Counted from the stretch's first letter, positions 25,873 through 35,249 are shown. The stretch is DNA of 64,000 nucleotides from Algicoccus sp048820935 (GCF_048820935.1 NZ_JBMERD010000001.1:1-64000); one strand, 5' to 3'. Notes: a model not told the origin generated them from the letters alone. Numbers and translations: made by a program.

Positions 25873-27420
25873 ATGCCTTGGAAGAAAACACTTGAAGAAC
25901 TGGCACAACGCCGTGAACTGGGTCGTCAAATGGGAGGGCCAGAGCGGCTAGAACGCCATCGTGCTCAAGGTCGTTTGCCCGTTCGGGAACGGATTGATGC
26001 CTTGGTGGATGCCGATTCGTTTAGCGAAGTCGGCGGACTGGCAGGTTCAGGTGTTTATGATGACAAAGGCAATCTGACCGCGTTTGTTCCTTCCAACTTT
26101 CTGACAGGGCGTGCAAAGATTAATCAGCGCCCAGTGGTCATCGCCGCCGATGATTTCACGGTTCGGGGTGGTGCCAATGATGGTGCAGTGGGTGACAAGC
26201 TCATGGCTTCAGAACGCATGGCGCATGATTTACGTTTGCCGCTTGTGCGTTTGGTCGATGGAACCGGCGGGGGCGGCTCTGTCAAAAATATTGAAATCCA
26301 AGGCCATACGTTATTGCCCAAATTGCGGATGTGGCCCTTGATGACAAGCAACTTGGCGACCGTGCCAGTGGTTGGCGTGGCTTTGGGATCAGTCGCTGGC
26401 TTGGGTGCAGCCCGTGTAGCGACGAGTCATTACTCCATCATGGTCCGTCAAACATCTCAATTGTTTATTGCAGGCCCACCCGTTGTGGCACGAATTGGTC
26501 AAGATCTTGAGAAAAACGAACTCGGCGGCAGCGGCATTCACACTAAAAACGGTGTGGTCGATGATGAGGTCCGTAGCGAAGAAGAGGCCTTTGAGCGGGT
26601 GCGTCGTTTTCTGTCGTATCTGCCTAGATCAGTGTATGAGTTGCCACCGATTCAGGCGCCTATACCTCCCAAGAGTACGGATTTTGAGTGGTTGCGTGAA
26701 GTGATCCCGGCAGACAACCGCTCGGTTTACAAAATTCGTCCCATTGTCGAGTCCTTGATCGACGAAGGTTCTCTCATGGAAATCGGTAAGGGCTGGGGTC
26801 GTGCGATTGTGACTGCATTGGCCAGAATTCAAGGCTGCCCCGTGGCAATTGTGGCCAGTGATCCCTACCACTACGGAGGTGCTTGGGACAAACAAGCGTC
26901 CGAGAAGTTTGTTCGTCATCTGGATTTGGCTGAAACCTTCCAATTGCCCATTGTGAATTTGGTCGATGTGCCCGGATTTCAAATTGGGCTTGCCGCAGAA
27001 AAAGAAGGGGCGATGCGTTATGGCGTGCGTGCACTGACGGCTGTTGCGCAATCTACCGTGCCCTGGTGCACGTTCATTATCCGTAAAGCGTTTGGCGTGG
27101 CAGGCGGTGGTCATCAGAGTGATGGTCGTTTTAACTTTCGATATGCTTGGCCTTGTGCCCAGTGGGGTTCCTTGCCCATTGAGGGTGGCTTAGAAGTCGC
27201 TTACAAACGGGACATTGAAGCAGCGCAAGATCCGCAAGCGATGCGCGATGAAATCGAGGAGCGAGTCCGTGCGCTGACTTCTCCCATGCGTAGCGCAGAA
27301 GCGTTTGTGATCGAAGACGTGATCGATCCAGCAGATACCCGTCGTTTACTCGAAGAGTTCATTGAAATAGTGGCGCCTTTGCGTGAACCCGGCCCTCGTT
27401 CGTTTACTTACAGACCTTAA
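25873..27420 (+). CDS. Acyl-CoA carboxylase, carboxyltransferase (beta) subunit
   Basis: 515 residues with both halves of the crotonase-like carboxyltransferase domain. The N half has GGSVKNIEIQ, SVAGLGAARVATSHYSIM and the GGSGIHTKNGVVDDEV loop that receives carboxybiotin. The C half has NRSVYKIRPIVESL, NLVDVPGFQIGLAAEKEGAMRYG and FGVAGGGHQSDGRF. It moves CO2 from biotin to an acyl-CoA in the cytosol. The usual SARIHPEV/THxxxSG-type motif is only partly kept, so acetyl-, propionyl- or methylcrotonyl-CoA specificity cannot be told apart. Followed after six bases by a biotin carboxylase. Confidence 0.92.
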   Translation: MPWKKTLEELAQRRELGRQMGGPERLERHRAQGRLPVRERIDALVDADSFSEVGGLAGSGVYDDKGNLTAFVPSNFLTGRAKINQRPVVIAADDFTVRGGANDGAVGDKLMASERMAHDLRLPLVRLVDGTGGGGSVKNIEIQGHTLLPKLRMWPLMTSNLATVPVVGVALGSVAGLGAARVATSHYSIMVRQTSQLFIAGPPVVARIGQDLEKNELGGSGIHTKNGVVDDEVRSEEEAFERVRRFLSYLPRSVYELPPIQAPIPPKSTDFEWLREVIPADNRSVYKIRPIVESLIDEGSLMEIGKGWGRAIVTALARIQGCPVAIVASDPYHYGGAWDKQASEKFVRHLDLAETFQLPIVNLVDVPGFQIGLAAEKEGAMRYGVRALTAVAQSTVPWCTFIIRKAFGVAGGGHQSDGRFNFRYAWPCAQWGSLPIEGGLEVAYKRDIEAAQDPQAMRDEIEERVRALTSPMRSAEAFVIEDVIDPADTRRLLEEFIEIVAPLREPGPRSFTYRP

Positions 27421-27426
27421 GCGCGC

Positions 27427-28788
27427 ATGAAAACTATTCAAAAAATACTCATTGCAAACCGTGGTGCGGTGGCTCGTTCAGTCATCCGCGCTGCGCGCAA
27501 ACTGGGCATTCAGACTGTGGCTATTTATTCAGACGCAGATCAGGATCTGAAGTATCTGGCCGATGCCACTGAAACCTATCATGTGGGTGAGTCGTCTGCG
27601 TTAAAGAGCTATCTAAATCAGGACAAGATTCTGGAAATTGCCCGAATCAGTCAGGCCGATGCCATTCATCCGGGTTATGGGTTTCTCGCAGAAAACGCCG
27701 AATTTGCACAACGAGTTGAAGAGGCCGGTCTCGTTTTTATCGGACCGCGCGCTGAACTGATCCGTCTTTTAGGGCATAAAACCCAAGCGCGTGACTTGAT
27801 GCGTGGGTATGGCTTGCCCATGGTCAAAAGTAGCCCTGTGTTGTCAGGGGATCCTGAAGAAATGCGTCGCTATGCGCAGGAGCTGGGCTATCCCATCTTG
27901 CTCAAACCCGCAGCAGGTGGTGGCGGTATTGGGATGCTGCCAGTGGATTCGGAAGAGAATTTGCTCGCACAGTTTGAACGCGCCTCGGCTTTGACAGCTC
28001 GCAGTTTTGGGGTGGGTGATATTTACATGGAGCAATTGCTCGAACAGCCCCGACATATCGAGTTTCAGTTTCTGGCTGATCGCCATGGTCAGGTGCAATG
28101 CTTGTTTGAACGGGATTGCTCGGCACAACGTCGACACCAAAAAATCATCGAAGAAGCCCCCGCACCTGCATTACCGCGTGAAGAAGTGCTTGCCATGGGA
28201 CAACAGCTCACCGATGTGCTGACAAAACTTAAGTTTGATGTCATTGGCACGATCGAAATGCTGTATACGCCACGTACAGGGTTCGTGTTTCTGGAGGTTA
28301 ATACACGACTTCAGGTTGAACATGCTGTGACTGAAGAGACAACTGGTGTCGATCTGATTGCTTCGCAAATCCGTCTTGCGGCTGGGGAATCACTGTCTGA
28401 CGTTTTGCCTGAAGCGGTGCAACAGTTTGGATATGCCATTGAAGCGCGTGTGTATGCAGAAGACCCAAAACGCATGTTGCCAGCACCAGGCGTTTTAACA
28501 GTCTTTCAAGTGCCTGAAATGGAAGGTTTGCGCATAGAAACGGGTTATCACGAAGGCGCCAGAGTCTCAAGCTACTACGACCCCATGGTTGCCAAAGTGA
28601 TCGCCAGTGGGCAGACTCGAGAGCAAGCGAATGCACGTTTGCAACAAGGCATAGAAGCGTTTCAGATTGAAGGCATTAAAACCAATATCCCATTGATTTT
28701 GCAGATTCTGCAAAGCGCACGATTTCAGAATGGCGAGGTGTCAACCGATTTGGTGACCCATGTTTTGAGCCAACCCAAAGACGCTTAA
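27427..28788 (+). CDS. Biotin carboxylase subunit of the acyl-CoA carboxylase
   Basis: 453 residues. The ATP-grasp enzyme carboxylates biotin using bicarbonate and ATP. Visible: KILIANRGAVARSVIRAAR (where most have GEIA; here GAVA), HPGYGFLAENAEFA, the glycine-rich LLKPAAGGGGIGM, ERDCSAQRRHQKIIEEAPAP, and the catalytic FLEVNTRLQVEHAVTE. Only the biotin carboxylase core is present; the carrier is the separate small gene that follows after 51 bases. It is clearly different from the second biotin carboxylase at 52.8 kb. Confidence 0.94.
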   Translation: MKTIQKILIANRGAVARSVIRAARKLGIQTVAIYSDADQDLKYLADATETYHVGESSALKSYLNQDKILEIARISQADAIHPGYGFLAENAEFAQRVEEAGLVFIGPRAELIRLLGHKTQARDLMRGYGLPMVKSSPVLSGDPEEMRRYAQELGYPILLKPAAGGGGIGMLPVDSEENLLAQFERASALTARSFGVGDIYMEQLLEQPRHIEFQFLADRHGQVQCLFERDCSAQRRHQKIIEEAPAPALPREEVLAMGQQLTDVLTKLKFDVIGTIEMLYTPRTGFVFLEVNTRLQVEHAVTEETTGVDLIASQIRLAAGESLSDVLPEAVQQFGYAIEARVYAEDPKRMLPAPGVLTVFQVPEMEGLRIETGYHEGARVSSYYDPMVAKVIASGQTREQANARLQQGIEAFQIEGIKTNIPLILQILQSARFQNGEVSTDLVTHVLSQPKDA

Positions 28789-28839
28789 ATAGTTATAAAC
28801 AGTTCAATATTTTTAGAACAAAAGGAAAGGAGAACAGAG

Positions 28840-29055
28840 ATGGAGAAAGTTGAAGCCACAGTGGCAGGTCGCATCTTATCAATTGAGGTGAAAGTGGGTG
28901 ACACGATCTCGATCGAGGATGAGGTGGTGATGATTGAATCCATGAAAATGGAACTGCCAGTTGCCAGTGAATATGACGGCACCGTCACTAAAATTTGCGT
29001 CAATGTCGGCGATGAAGTCGAAGAAGGCGACGTGTTGATGGAGTTGGGTGACTAA
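28840..29055 (+). CDS. Biotin carboxyl carrier protein, minimal form
   Basis: 71 residues, just one biotinyl domain. The biotinylated Lys lies in ESMKMELPV, with the flanking beta-hairpin VKVGDTISIEDEVV and VNVGDEVEEGDVLMEL. AAAGGAAAGGAG precedes the ATG. It shuttles carboxybiotin between the biotin carboxylase and the carboxyltransferase of this operon. The next gene starts within two bases of its stop, or overlaps it if the upstream GTG is used. Confidence 0.93.
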   Translation: MEKVEATVAGRILSIEVKVGDTISIEDEVVMIESMKMELPVASEYDGTVTKICVNVGDEVEEGDVLMELGD

Positions 29056-29056
29056 G

Positions 29057-31162
29057 ATGGTTGAAACCACATGGAAAACGTTTGCCCAAGGTAAGGTGGC
29101 TGTTCTAAGGTTGGACAACCCGCCTGTCAACAGTTTGGGTAGCAAAGCTCGCGTGGACTTGTCTGCGGCTTTTCAGGCGGCAGCTCAAGATTTTGATGTC
29201 AAAGCCATTGTGTTGACAGGCACGAGGCGGTTCTTTTCTGCGGGTGCAGATATTCGAGAGTTCAATACACCGACTTCGCGCCAAGAGCCTTTTTTGCGTG
29301 ATTTGATCAATCAAATTGAAGAGTGTTCCAAACCCACCGTGGCCGCCATTAATGGTATTGCATTAGGGGGAGGTTTGGAGCTGGCACTGGGGTGTGAACA
29401 CCGAGTGGCCAGTGCAGATGCCCAGCTGGGGTTGCCTGAAGTTAAGTTGGGTCTACTGCCAGGTGCGGGTGGGACGCAACGCTTGCCCCGATTTATAGGT
29501 GTTCAAAATGCATTGGAGATTATTGTGCGTGGTGATCCCGTGTCGGCACAAAAAGCCCAGTCTTTGGGTTTGGTCTCTGAGGTGCTGGTCGGAGATTTGA
29601 TTGCCAAGGCGTGTGAGTTTGCTATCACACTGGTTGATCAACCGCGTCGTGACCTAGCGACCTGGCGTTCGCCTTTGCAAGCTTCAGTTGAGGCAAAGGT
29701 TTTTGATCATGCTCGTCAGCAAGGACAGAAATATTTCAGAGGTTGCGTTGCACCTCAAGCTTGCGTCGATTGCATTGAGCAAACGCTGACACGTTCACTG
29801 GCAGATGGCTTTAAGTATGAGTCTGAGCGGTTTCAGGAACTTGTGCAAGGTACCCAATCCAAAGCTCAGCGTCATTTGTTTTTTGCGCAGCGCAAAGCCG
29901 CCAAAGCACCTGAGACCGATCAGCTTTTGCCTGAAATTAAACAGGTTGTGGTTATCGGTGCTGGAACCATGGGCGTTGGCATTGCCATGAGTGTGGCCAG
30001 TGCTGGCATCCAGGTGCGCTTATTTGAACGCGATGAGGGCGCACTTGAAAAAGGTTTGGCAAAAATTCGTCAACTTTACGAAGGCAATGTCAAAAGTCAG
30101 CGTATTACTGAAACGCAGATGCATGAGCGTTTGGCACGCATTGAGCCCATCTTGTCTTATGACGACATGGCGCAAGCCGATTTGGTGATCGAAGCCGCTT
30201 TTGAAGACATGGCCGTCAAGAAAGCGATTTTTACGCAACTTAAAACGAGCACCAAGCCCGGTGCCGTTTTGGCGACCAATACGTCCCGACTGGATATTAA
30301 TGACTTGGCCACGGTCGTGGATCAACCCGAGTTTGTCCTGGGAACGCACTTTTTTAGCCCTGCCAATGTGATGCGTTTGCTCGAGGTGGTGAAAGGCGAT
30401 CAAACGTCACCGGCGGTGATTGCTGCCGTCTTTAAGTTTGCACAACGTATCGGAAAAATCCCAGTCTTGGTGGGCGTTTGTGACGGTTTTGTGGGTAACC
30501 GCATGGTCAGTCCCTATACACGTGAAGCGCAGTTCTTACTGGAAGAAGGAGCCACACCTTCTCAAGTCGACGGTGCATTACGTGCGTTTGGTCTGGCGAT
30601 GGGTCCGATTGAAATGGGTGATATGGCCGGTCTGGATATTAGCTGGGCTGCGCGCAAGCGACTTGCACCGACACGACCCGCGCATATTCGCTACAGCAAA
30701 GTGGCCGATACGATTTGTGAGCTAGGCCGTTTTGGGCAAAAAACCGGATCGGGTTTTTATCGCTATGAACCCGGTCAACGCACCCCGATTGCCGATCCGT
30801 TCATTGACGAACTGATTGAACGCTGCGCACAAGAAGCCGGTATTGAAAGACGTGAGATTTCTGATGAAGAAATCATTGAACGCACGATTTATGCCTTAGT
30901 CAATGAAGGTGCGCGTCTTTTAAAAGAAGGCATTGCCCAACGTGCCAGTGATATTGATGTCATTTATGTGACTGGCTATGGCTTTCCAGTGGGACATGGC
31001 GGACCGATGTTTTATGCCGATACCGTAGGTCTGCCTAAGGTGCTTGCCCGAATTCGAGAGTTTCATGCGCAGCACGGTGAACTTTGGGAGCCAGCGCCAT
31101 TACTCATTGAACTGGTCAATAATGGGCAAACATTTGCCGATTTTGAAGTGAGTCGCGTCTGA
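29057..31162 (+). CDS. Enoyl-CoA hydratase / 3-hydroxyacyl-CoA dehydrogenase fusion (FadB/PHBD-like)
   Basis: 701 residues from the ATG at 29057. Residues 1-190 are a crotonase domain: oxyanion loops RRFFSAGADIREF and GIALGGGLELALGCEHR, and catalytic Glu in GLPEVKLGLLPGAGGTQR. From about 295 a Rossmann dehydrogenase follows (VVIGAGTMGVGIAMSVASAG) with catalytic His in LGTHFFSPANVMRL and two C-terminal 3HCDH domains (DGFVGNRM; VNEGARLLKEG). It hydrates an enoyl-CoA and oxidises the product to 3-oxoacyl-CoA. The layout is that of the monomeric multifunctional enzyme rather than of the FadB subunit with a thiolase partner. No thiolase follows. Confidence 0.94.
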   Translation: MVETTWKTFAQGKVAVLRLDNPPVNSLGSKARVDLSAAFQAAAQDFDVKAIVLTGTRRFFSAGADIREFNTPTSRQEPFLRDLINQIEECSKPTVAAINGIALGGGLELALGCEHRVASADAQLGLPEVKLGLLPGAGGTQRLPRFIGVQNALEIIVRGDPVSAQKAQSLGLVSEVLVGDLIAKACEFAITLVDQPRRDLATWRSPLQASVEAKVFDHARQQGQKYFRGCVAPQACVDCIEQTLTRSLADGFKYESERFQELVQGTQSKAQRHLFFAQRKAAKAPETDQLLPEIKQVVVIGAGTMGVGIAMSVASAGIQVRLFERDEGALEKGLAKIRQLYEGNVKSQRITETQMHERLARIEPILSYDDMAQADLVIEAAFEDMAVKKAIFTQLKTSTKPGAVLATNTSRLDINDLATVVDQPEFVLGTHFFSPANVMRLLEVVKGDQTSPAVIAAVFKFAQRIGKIPVLVGVCDGFVGNRMVSPYTREAQFLLEEGATPSQVDGALRAFGLAMGPIEMGDMAGLDISWAARKRLAPTRPAHIRYSKVADTICELGRFGQKTGSGFYRYEPGQRTPIADPFIDELIERCAQEAGIERREISDEEIIERTIYALVNEGARLLKEGIAQRASDIDVIYVTGYGFPVGHGGPMFYADTVGLPKVLARIREFHAQHGELWEPAPLLIELVNNGQTFADFEVSRV

Positions 31163-31854
31163 TGATGAATAAAGTCTTTCAAACCGCGCAAGAGGCGCTG
31201 GCCGATGTGCAGGATGGGGCCACGATTTTGATCGGTGGATTTGGCGTATCAGGGGTTCCGACCGAGTTGGTGGTGGCACTTCTGGAGCAAGGTGCGCGTG
31301 ATCTGACCATTGTGAATAACAATGCGGGCAATGGCCCGATCGGTTTGAGTCAGCTCATTGAAGCCGGTCGGGTTGCCAAAATGGTGTGTTCATTTGCTCG
31401 CTCTTCGGATAAGAAAAATCCGAATGCCGTGGCGTTTGCTCAAGCTTATCGGGAAGGCAAGATTGAACTTGAGGTGGTTCCACAAGGCACGATGGTTGAA
31501 CGCATGCGCGCAGCTGGTGCTGGGATTGGTCCGTTTTTTACACCAACATCCTATGGAACCCGATTGGCTGAAGGTAAAGAGCAACGCGTCATTGATGGGG
31601 TGGGCTATGTGCTGGAGCAACCTCTCAAAGGGGATGTGGCGCTGATCAAAGCGCAATATGCAGATCCGATGGGGAATTTGACCTACCGTTATGCCGGTCG
31701 CAATTTTGGGCCCACGATGGCCATGGCTGCGACAGTGACCGTTGCGCAGGTTGATGCGGTTGTCGATTTAGGCGAGATTTCGCCTGAGCATGTCGTGACA
31801 CCAGGGATTTTTGTGCAACGTGTGGTTGAAATCAAGGGGCGCGAACATGGTTAA
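31162..31854 (+). CDS. 3-oxoacid CoA-transferase, subunit A
   Basis: 230 residues. The class I CoA-transferase A subunit motif GATILIGGFGVSGVPTELV lies near residue 20 and NNAGNGPIGLSQLIEAG follows. With subunit B it moves CoA between an acyl-CoA and a free oxoacid such as acetoacetate or 3-oxoadipate. The start overlaps the fusion enzyme stop (TGATG), and the last 8 bases overlap subunit B, so expression is tightly coupled. Confidence 0.93.
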   Translation: MMNKVFQTAQEALADVQDGATILIGGFGVSGVPTELVVALLEQGARDLTIVNNNAGNGPIGLSQLIEAGRVAKMVCSFARSSDKKNPNAVAFAQAYREGKIELEVVPQGTMVERMRAAGAGIGPFFTPTSYGTRLAEGKEQRVIDGVGYVLEQPLKGDVALIKAQYADPMGNLTYRYAGRNFGPTMAMAATVTVAQVDAVVDLGEISPEHVVTPGIFVQRVVEIKGREHG

Positions 31855-32509
31855 AGCACTCTCACGAGAAGATATGGCCAGAATTGTGGCCAATGACATC
31901 CCAGACGGTTATTACGTCAATCTGGGGATTGGTATCCCAACGCTCGTCTCGGCCAAACTGCCACAAGGCAAACCGATTACGCTTCATTCAGAAAACGGCA
32001 TTCTGGGCATGGGGCCTGCGCAGCCTAGTGAAACACCAGACCTTGATTTAATCAACGCCAGTAAAGAGCCGGTTGCATTGCTTGCCGGATCCTCTATTTG
32101 TGATCACTTGGTGTCGTTTTCTATGATGCGTGGCGGTCATATTGATCTGACTGTCTTGGGTGCATTTCAAGTCGCTCAAAATGGTGATCTAGCCAACTGG
32201 GATACTGGGGAAGAGGGTGCCATTCCTGCTGTAGGTGGCGCCATGGATTTGGTGGTTGGTGCCAAGCGCGTTTGGGTGACGATGTCACACACCGCGCGAG
32301 ATGGCACTCCAAAAATCGTACCCGAATGTACGTATCCCCTGACAGGCAAAGGGGTTGTTGACCGAATTTATACAGACCTTGCCATGATTGATTTCACACC
32401 GGATGGTTTGGTCGTGCGCGGGATGGTGCCTAGCATGACTCACGAACATTTGCAGTCTTTAACCGCGGTGCCGCTCCTTAAAGATTCAAATTGTCGGGTG
32501 TTGATCTGA
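31847..32509 (+). CDS. 3-oxoacid CoA-transferase, subunit B
   Basis: 220 residues from the ATG at 31847, overlapping subunit A by 8 bases. The catalytic Glu that forms the glutamyl-CoA thioester is in HSENGILGMGP. NLGIGIPTLVS and GGAMDLVVGAKRVWV are standard for the B subunit. The pair resembles succinyl-CoA:3-oxoacid transferases. A dyad-rich 160-base gap follows before the aldehyde dehydrogenase. Confidence 0.94.
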   Translation: MVKALSREDMARIVANDIPDGYYVNLGIGIPTLVSAKLPQGKPITLHSENGILGMGPAQPSETPDLDLINASKEPVALLAGSSICDHLVSFSMMRGGHIDLTVLGAFQVAQNGDLANWDTGEEGAIPAVGGAMDLVVGAKRVWVTMSHTARDGTPKIVPECTYPLTGKGVVDRIYTDLAMIDFTPDGLVVRGMVPSMTHEHLQSLTAVPLLKDSNCRVLI

Positions 32510-32519
32510 ATTTATACGT

Positions 32520-32543
32520 AGTTTTAAAGCGGGCTTTAAAACT
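32520..32543 (+). terminator. Stem-loop after the CoA-transferase genes
   Basis: AGTTTTAAAG and CTTTAAAACT form a perfect 10-bp stem with a CGGG tetraloop, 11 bases after the subunit B stop. Only a TT follows, so it may be a partial terminator or a processing hairpin that lowers readthrough into the aldehyde dehydrogenase gene. A second, smaller stem (ATTCTCG/CGAGAAT, 32579-32603) lies downstream. Confidence 0.45.
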
Positions 32544-32670
32544 TTAGGGATATAGACAATCAGACTGTGGCTGGGGAGATTCTCGTTGAATAGCTTCGAG
32601 AATATTGGACCAGTCACCGAGTTTTGTCGTCTTAAACAAAAAACGTTGTGGTTATTGAAGGAGTCGAACG

Positions 32671-34146
32671 ATGTCACAAACGACGGCGCAAACCCTCAAA
32701 CCCATGTTGATTCAGGGTGAATGGGTCTCCACCCCAGGGCAAGAGTTTGATGTGGTGAACCCGGCTACAGGGACTGTGAATTATCGGATGAGCGCAGCCG
32801 ATGCACAGCAGGTTGATCTGGCTGTCACGACGGCACATCACGCCGCGCATCAACTCGCGTGGCGCAATATGTTGCCGCATCTGCGTGCTCGTTTGCTGAT
32901 GGCGATTGCCGATGGCATTGAAGCCCGTAAAGAAGATCTGGCTCGTTGTCAGATGCTAGAAAACGGTAAAGTCTGGTCGGAATGCTTGGCCCAAGCGGGA
33001 AGTGCGGCTGCCACGTTCCGTTACTACGCGGCAGTTTGTGAAACCATGGTGTCTGAAGTGACCCCGTCGCGTGGGGCCTATCTTTCAATGACGCGCTATG
33101 AGCCTTATGGCGTTGTGGCTGCGATTACACCGTGGAATTCCCCATTGACCATGGAAGCTCAGAAGGTGGCACCTGCTTTGGCAGCCGGTAATGCCGTGGT
33201 TCTGAAGCCCTCTGAAGTCACACCATCCGGTGCTTTGTTACTCGGTGAAATTGCACTGGCCAGTGGCTTGCCAGCCGGTATTCTCAATGTGGTGACAGGC
33301 TTAGGGGGTGTGACTGGAAAAGCGTTGATTGAACATCCACTGGTGCGCATGATTTCGTTTACAGGTGGAACGGCCACAGGTCGAGCCATTGGTGTTGCTG
33401 CGGCACAGCGTCTGATTCCGACTGCTTTGGAGCTAGGGGGTAAATCACCCCATATCTTGTTTGCCGATGCCAATCTATCCGCGGCTGTCGATGGTGTGGT
33501 GGACGGCATTTACGAAGGCACAGGACAGTCGTGTGTCGCAGGTTCCAGACTGTTTGTTCAACGCCAAGTGCTTGATGAGGTGCTTGACCGCTTGATGCAA
33601 AAAGCCAATGGGATTCGTGTGGGCTTGCCTGATGTGGCCGATTCAGAGATGGGACCTGCAGCGAGCTTTGCGCATCGCGACCATATTGAACGCTACATCC
33701 AGTCCGCTCGCGATGAAGGCGGTGAAATCCTCGCAGGTGGCTATCGTCCGGATGCGCCCGAATTGGCACAAGGTGCTTTTATACGGCCCACATTGATTGC
33801 AGGCTTAAGCAATCAAGCCAAAGCTGTTCGTGAGGAGATCTTTGGGCCAGTCCTGTGTGTCTTGCCATTTGAAGATGAGGATGATTTGATCGCCCAAGCC
33901 AATGACACGACCTATGGCTTGGCATCCGGAGTTTGGACTGCGGACTATCAGAAAGCGTGGCGGGTTGCAGACAAATTGCAAACGGGTTTGGTCTGGATCA
34001 ATACCTATAAACAGCTTTCTATTTCAACGCCATTTGGTGGTTACAAAGACAGTGGTCTGGGACGAGAAAAAGGGCTTTCCGGTATGCGCCTATATCAGCA
34101 AAGCAAAGGGATTTACTGGAGCATGAATCCGAACAATATGCCCTAA
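32671..34146 (+). CDS. Aldehyde dehydrogenase family protein
   Basis: 491 residues. NAD(P)-dependent oxidation of an aldehyde to a carboxylic acid. Key residues are present: Asn in ITPWNSPL, general-base Glu in LELGGKSPH, catalytic Cys in GQSCVAGSRLFV, and EEIFGPVLCVLPF. AAGGAG precedes the ATG. Unlike the CoA-acylating methylmalonate-semialdehyde dehydrogenases it has the standard Glu. With the next gene, a 3-hydroxyisobutyrate dehydrogenase-like enzyme, it suggests an alcohol-to-aldehyde-to-acid branch. Confidence 0.93.
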   Translation: MSQTTAQTLKPMLIQGEWVSTPGQEFDVVNPATGTVNYRMSAADAQQVDLAVTTAHHAAHQLAWRNMLPHLRARLLMAIADGIEARKEDLARCQMLENGKVWSECLAQAGSAAATFRYYAAVCETMVSEVTPSRGAYLSMTRYEPYGVVAAITPWNSPLTMEAQKVAPALAAGNAVVLKPSEVTPSGALLLGEIALASGLPAGILNVVTGLGGVTGKALIEHPLVRMISFTGGTATGRAIGVAAAQRLIPTALELGGKSPHILFADANLSAAVDGVVDGIYEGTGQSCVAGSRLFVQRQVLDEVLDRLMQKANGIRVGLPDVADSEMGPAASFAHRDHIERYIQSARDEGGEILAGGYRPDAPELAQGAFIRPTLIAGLSNQAKAVREEIFGPVLCVLPFEDEDDLIAQANDTTYGLASGVWTADYQKAWRVADKLQTGLVWINTYKQLSISTPFGGYKDSGLGREKGLSGMRLYQQSKGIYWSMNPNNMP

Positions 34147-34185
34147 ACCTAATTCACACAAAAAACAAATTGCAGGAGTAACAAC

Positions 34186-35076
34186 ATGACATTTAAAACG
34201 ATAGGCTTTATCGGTGTTGGCGTGATGGGAGAACCGATTTGTCGTCATTTGGCGCAGAAGTCAGGCTTAAAAGTCATCGCAGCCGATCCCGATGAAGCAC
34301 CTTTAAAACGTCTGCAAGCTTACGGTGTGGAGCCTGTGTCCATCGATGAACTGGTGCGCGATGCCGATATTATTTTGATGTCTTTGCCATCCGGTGCCGT
34401 TGTTGAGTCCGTCGTGCTGGGCACAGATGAGAAACCAGGCTTGATCAACGCCTGTCGTGCCGGTCAGTATGTGGTTGATTTAAGTACTTCAGCCGTGGAT
34501 ATCACACATCGAATCGCCAAAGCCCTCAACGAAAAAGGCGTGATCTTTGTTGATGCACCCGTGATGCGTACTCGTCGTGCAGCCGAAGCTGGCACACTTG
34601 CTGTGCCAGTCGGTGCCAGTGATGAGGCGTTTGCGAAGGTGGAGCCATTCATCCGCATGTTTGCCAGTGATGTGAATCACGCCGGTGAAAACGGTGCAGG
34701 GCAGGTTGTGAAGATTCTGAACAACATGGTTTTGTATGAAACTGTGCTGGCCTTGTCTGAAGCCCGTGCAATTGGTGTGCGTGCCGGTGTAGACCCAGAA
34801 AAACTCTTTCACGCCATGAGCAGTGGCTCGGCTGATAGCTTTGCACTGCGTAATCATGGATTAAAAGCGATTGTGCCGCAGGAGTTCCCTGAGCGTGCGT
34901 TTCCTGTGAGCTATGCCCGCAAGGACCTTCAATATGCCGCTGAATTGGCTGAACAGGTTGGTGTGGATGCCACGGGTGCTAAAAACTTGATTGCTTGTTT
35001 TGATGAGGCGATTGCCCAAGGCTATGGCGATAAATACGCCCCAGCCATCAGTCTGGTGTTTGAGAACACGAAGTAA
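34186..35076 (+). CDS. 3-hydroxyisobutyrate dehydrogenase-family oxidoreductase
   Basis: 296 residues of the beta-hydroxyacid dehydrogenase family. Cofactor loop GFIGVGVMGEPI; substrate-binding region near VDAPVMRTRRAAEAG (family consensus DAPVSGG is altered to DAPVMRT); catalytic Lys in GAGQVVKILNNMV. The altered loop indicates a substrate other than 3-hydroxyisobutyrate. AGGAG precedes the ATG. It is the last gene of the long plus-strand operon; tandem repeats and a strong hairpin follow. Confidence 0.9.
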   Translation: MTFKTIGFIGVGVMGEPICRHLAQKSGLKVIAADPDEAPLKRLQAYGVEPVSIDELVRDADIILMSLPSGAVVESVVLGTDEKPGLINACRAGQYVVDLSTSAVDITHRIAKALNEKGVIFVDAPVMRTRRAAEAGTLAVPVGASDEAFAKVEPFIRMFASDVNHAGENGAGQVVKILNNMVLYETVLALSEARAIGVRAGVDPEKLFHAMSSGSADSFALRNHGLKAIVPQEFPERAFPVSYARKDLQYAAELAEQVGVDATGAKNLIACFDEAIAQGYGDKYAPAISLVFENTK

Positions 35077-35112
35077 GCGACAAAAGTAAGTGACAAAAGT
35101 GAGCGACAAAAA
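35074..35112. repeat. Three tandem 13-bp units over the stop codon
   Basis: TAAGCGACAAAAG, TAAGTGACAAAAG and TGAGCGACAAAAA follow head to tail; the first unit begins with the TAA stop of the dehydrogenase gene. It looks like a small slippage expansion. Confidence 0.8.
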
Positions 35113-35205
35113 TTCGAAAGCTAAATTAAAAGCCTTCGATATGACGTCTTGGATATGAGGTCATCGCTTAAATGAGGGGGCATCCATATTCCATGCGCAC
35201 TCGGT

Positions 35206-35240
35206 GCTGGTTTTAAGCCTGATCATGGCTTGAAACCAGC
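35206..35240. terminator. Long hairpin between convergent genes
   Basis: GCTGGTTTTAAGCC pairs with GGCTTGAAACCAGC over 14 positions (one G-T pair) around a 7-base loop. It lies between the plus-strand dehydrogenase and the minus-strand IclR gene, ten bases from the IclR stop, so it probably ends transcription from both sides. No long T-run follows on either strand. Confidence 0.5.
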
Positions 35241-35249
35241 GTATTGCAT

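Noticed and set aside
26629..27114. 161-residue open frame opposite the carboxyltransferase gene
   Set aside because: Antisense shadow; the sense frame has all the carboxyltransferase motifs.
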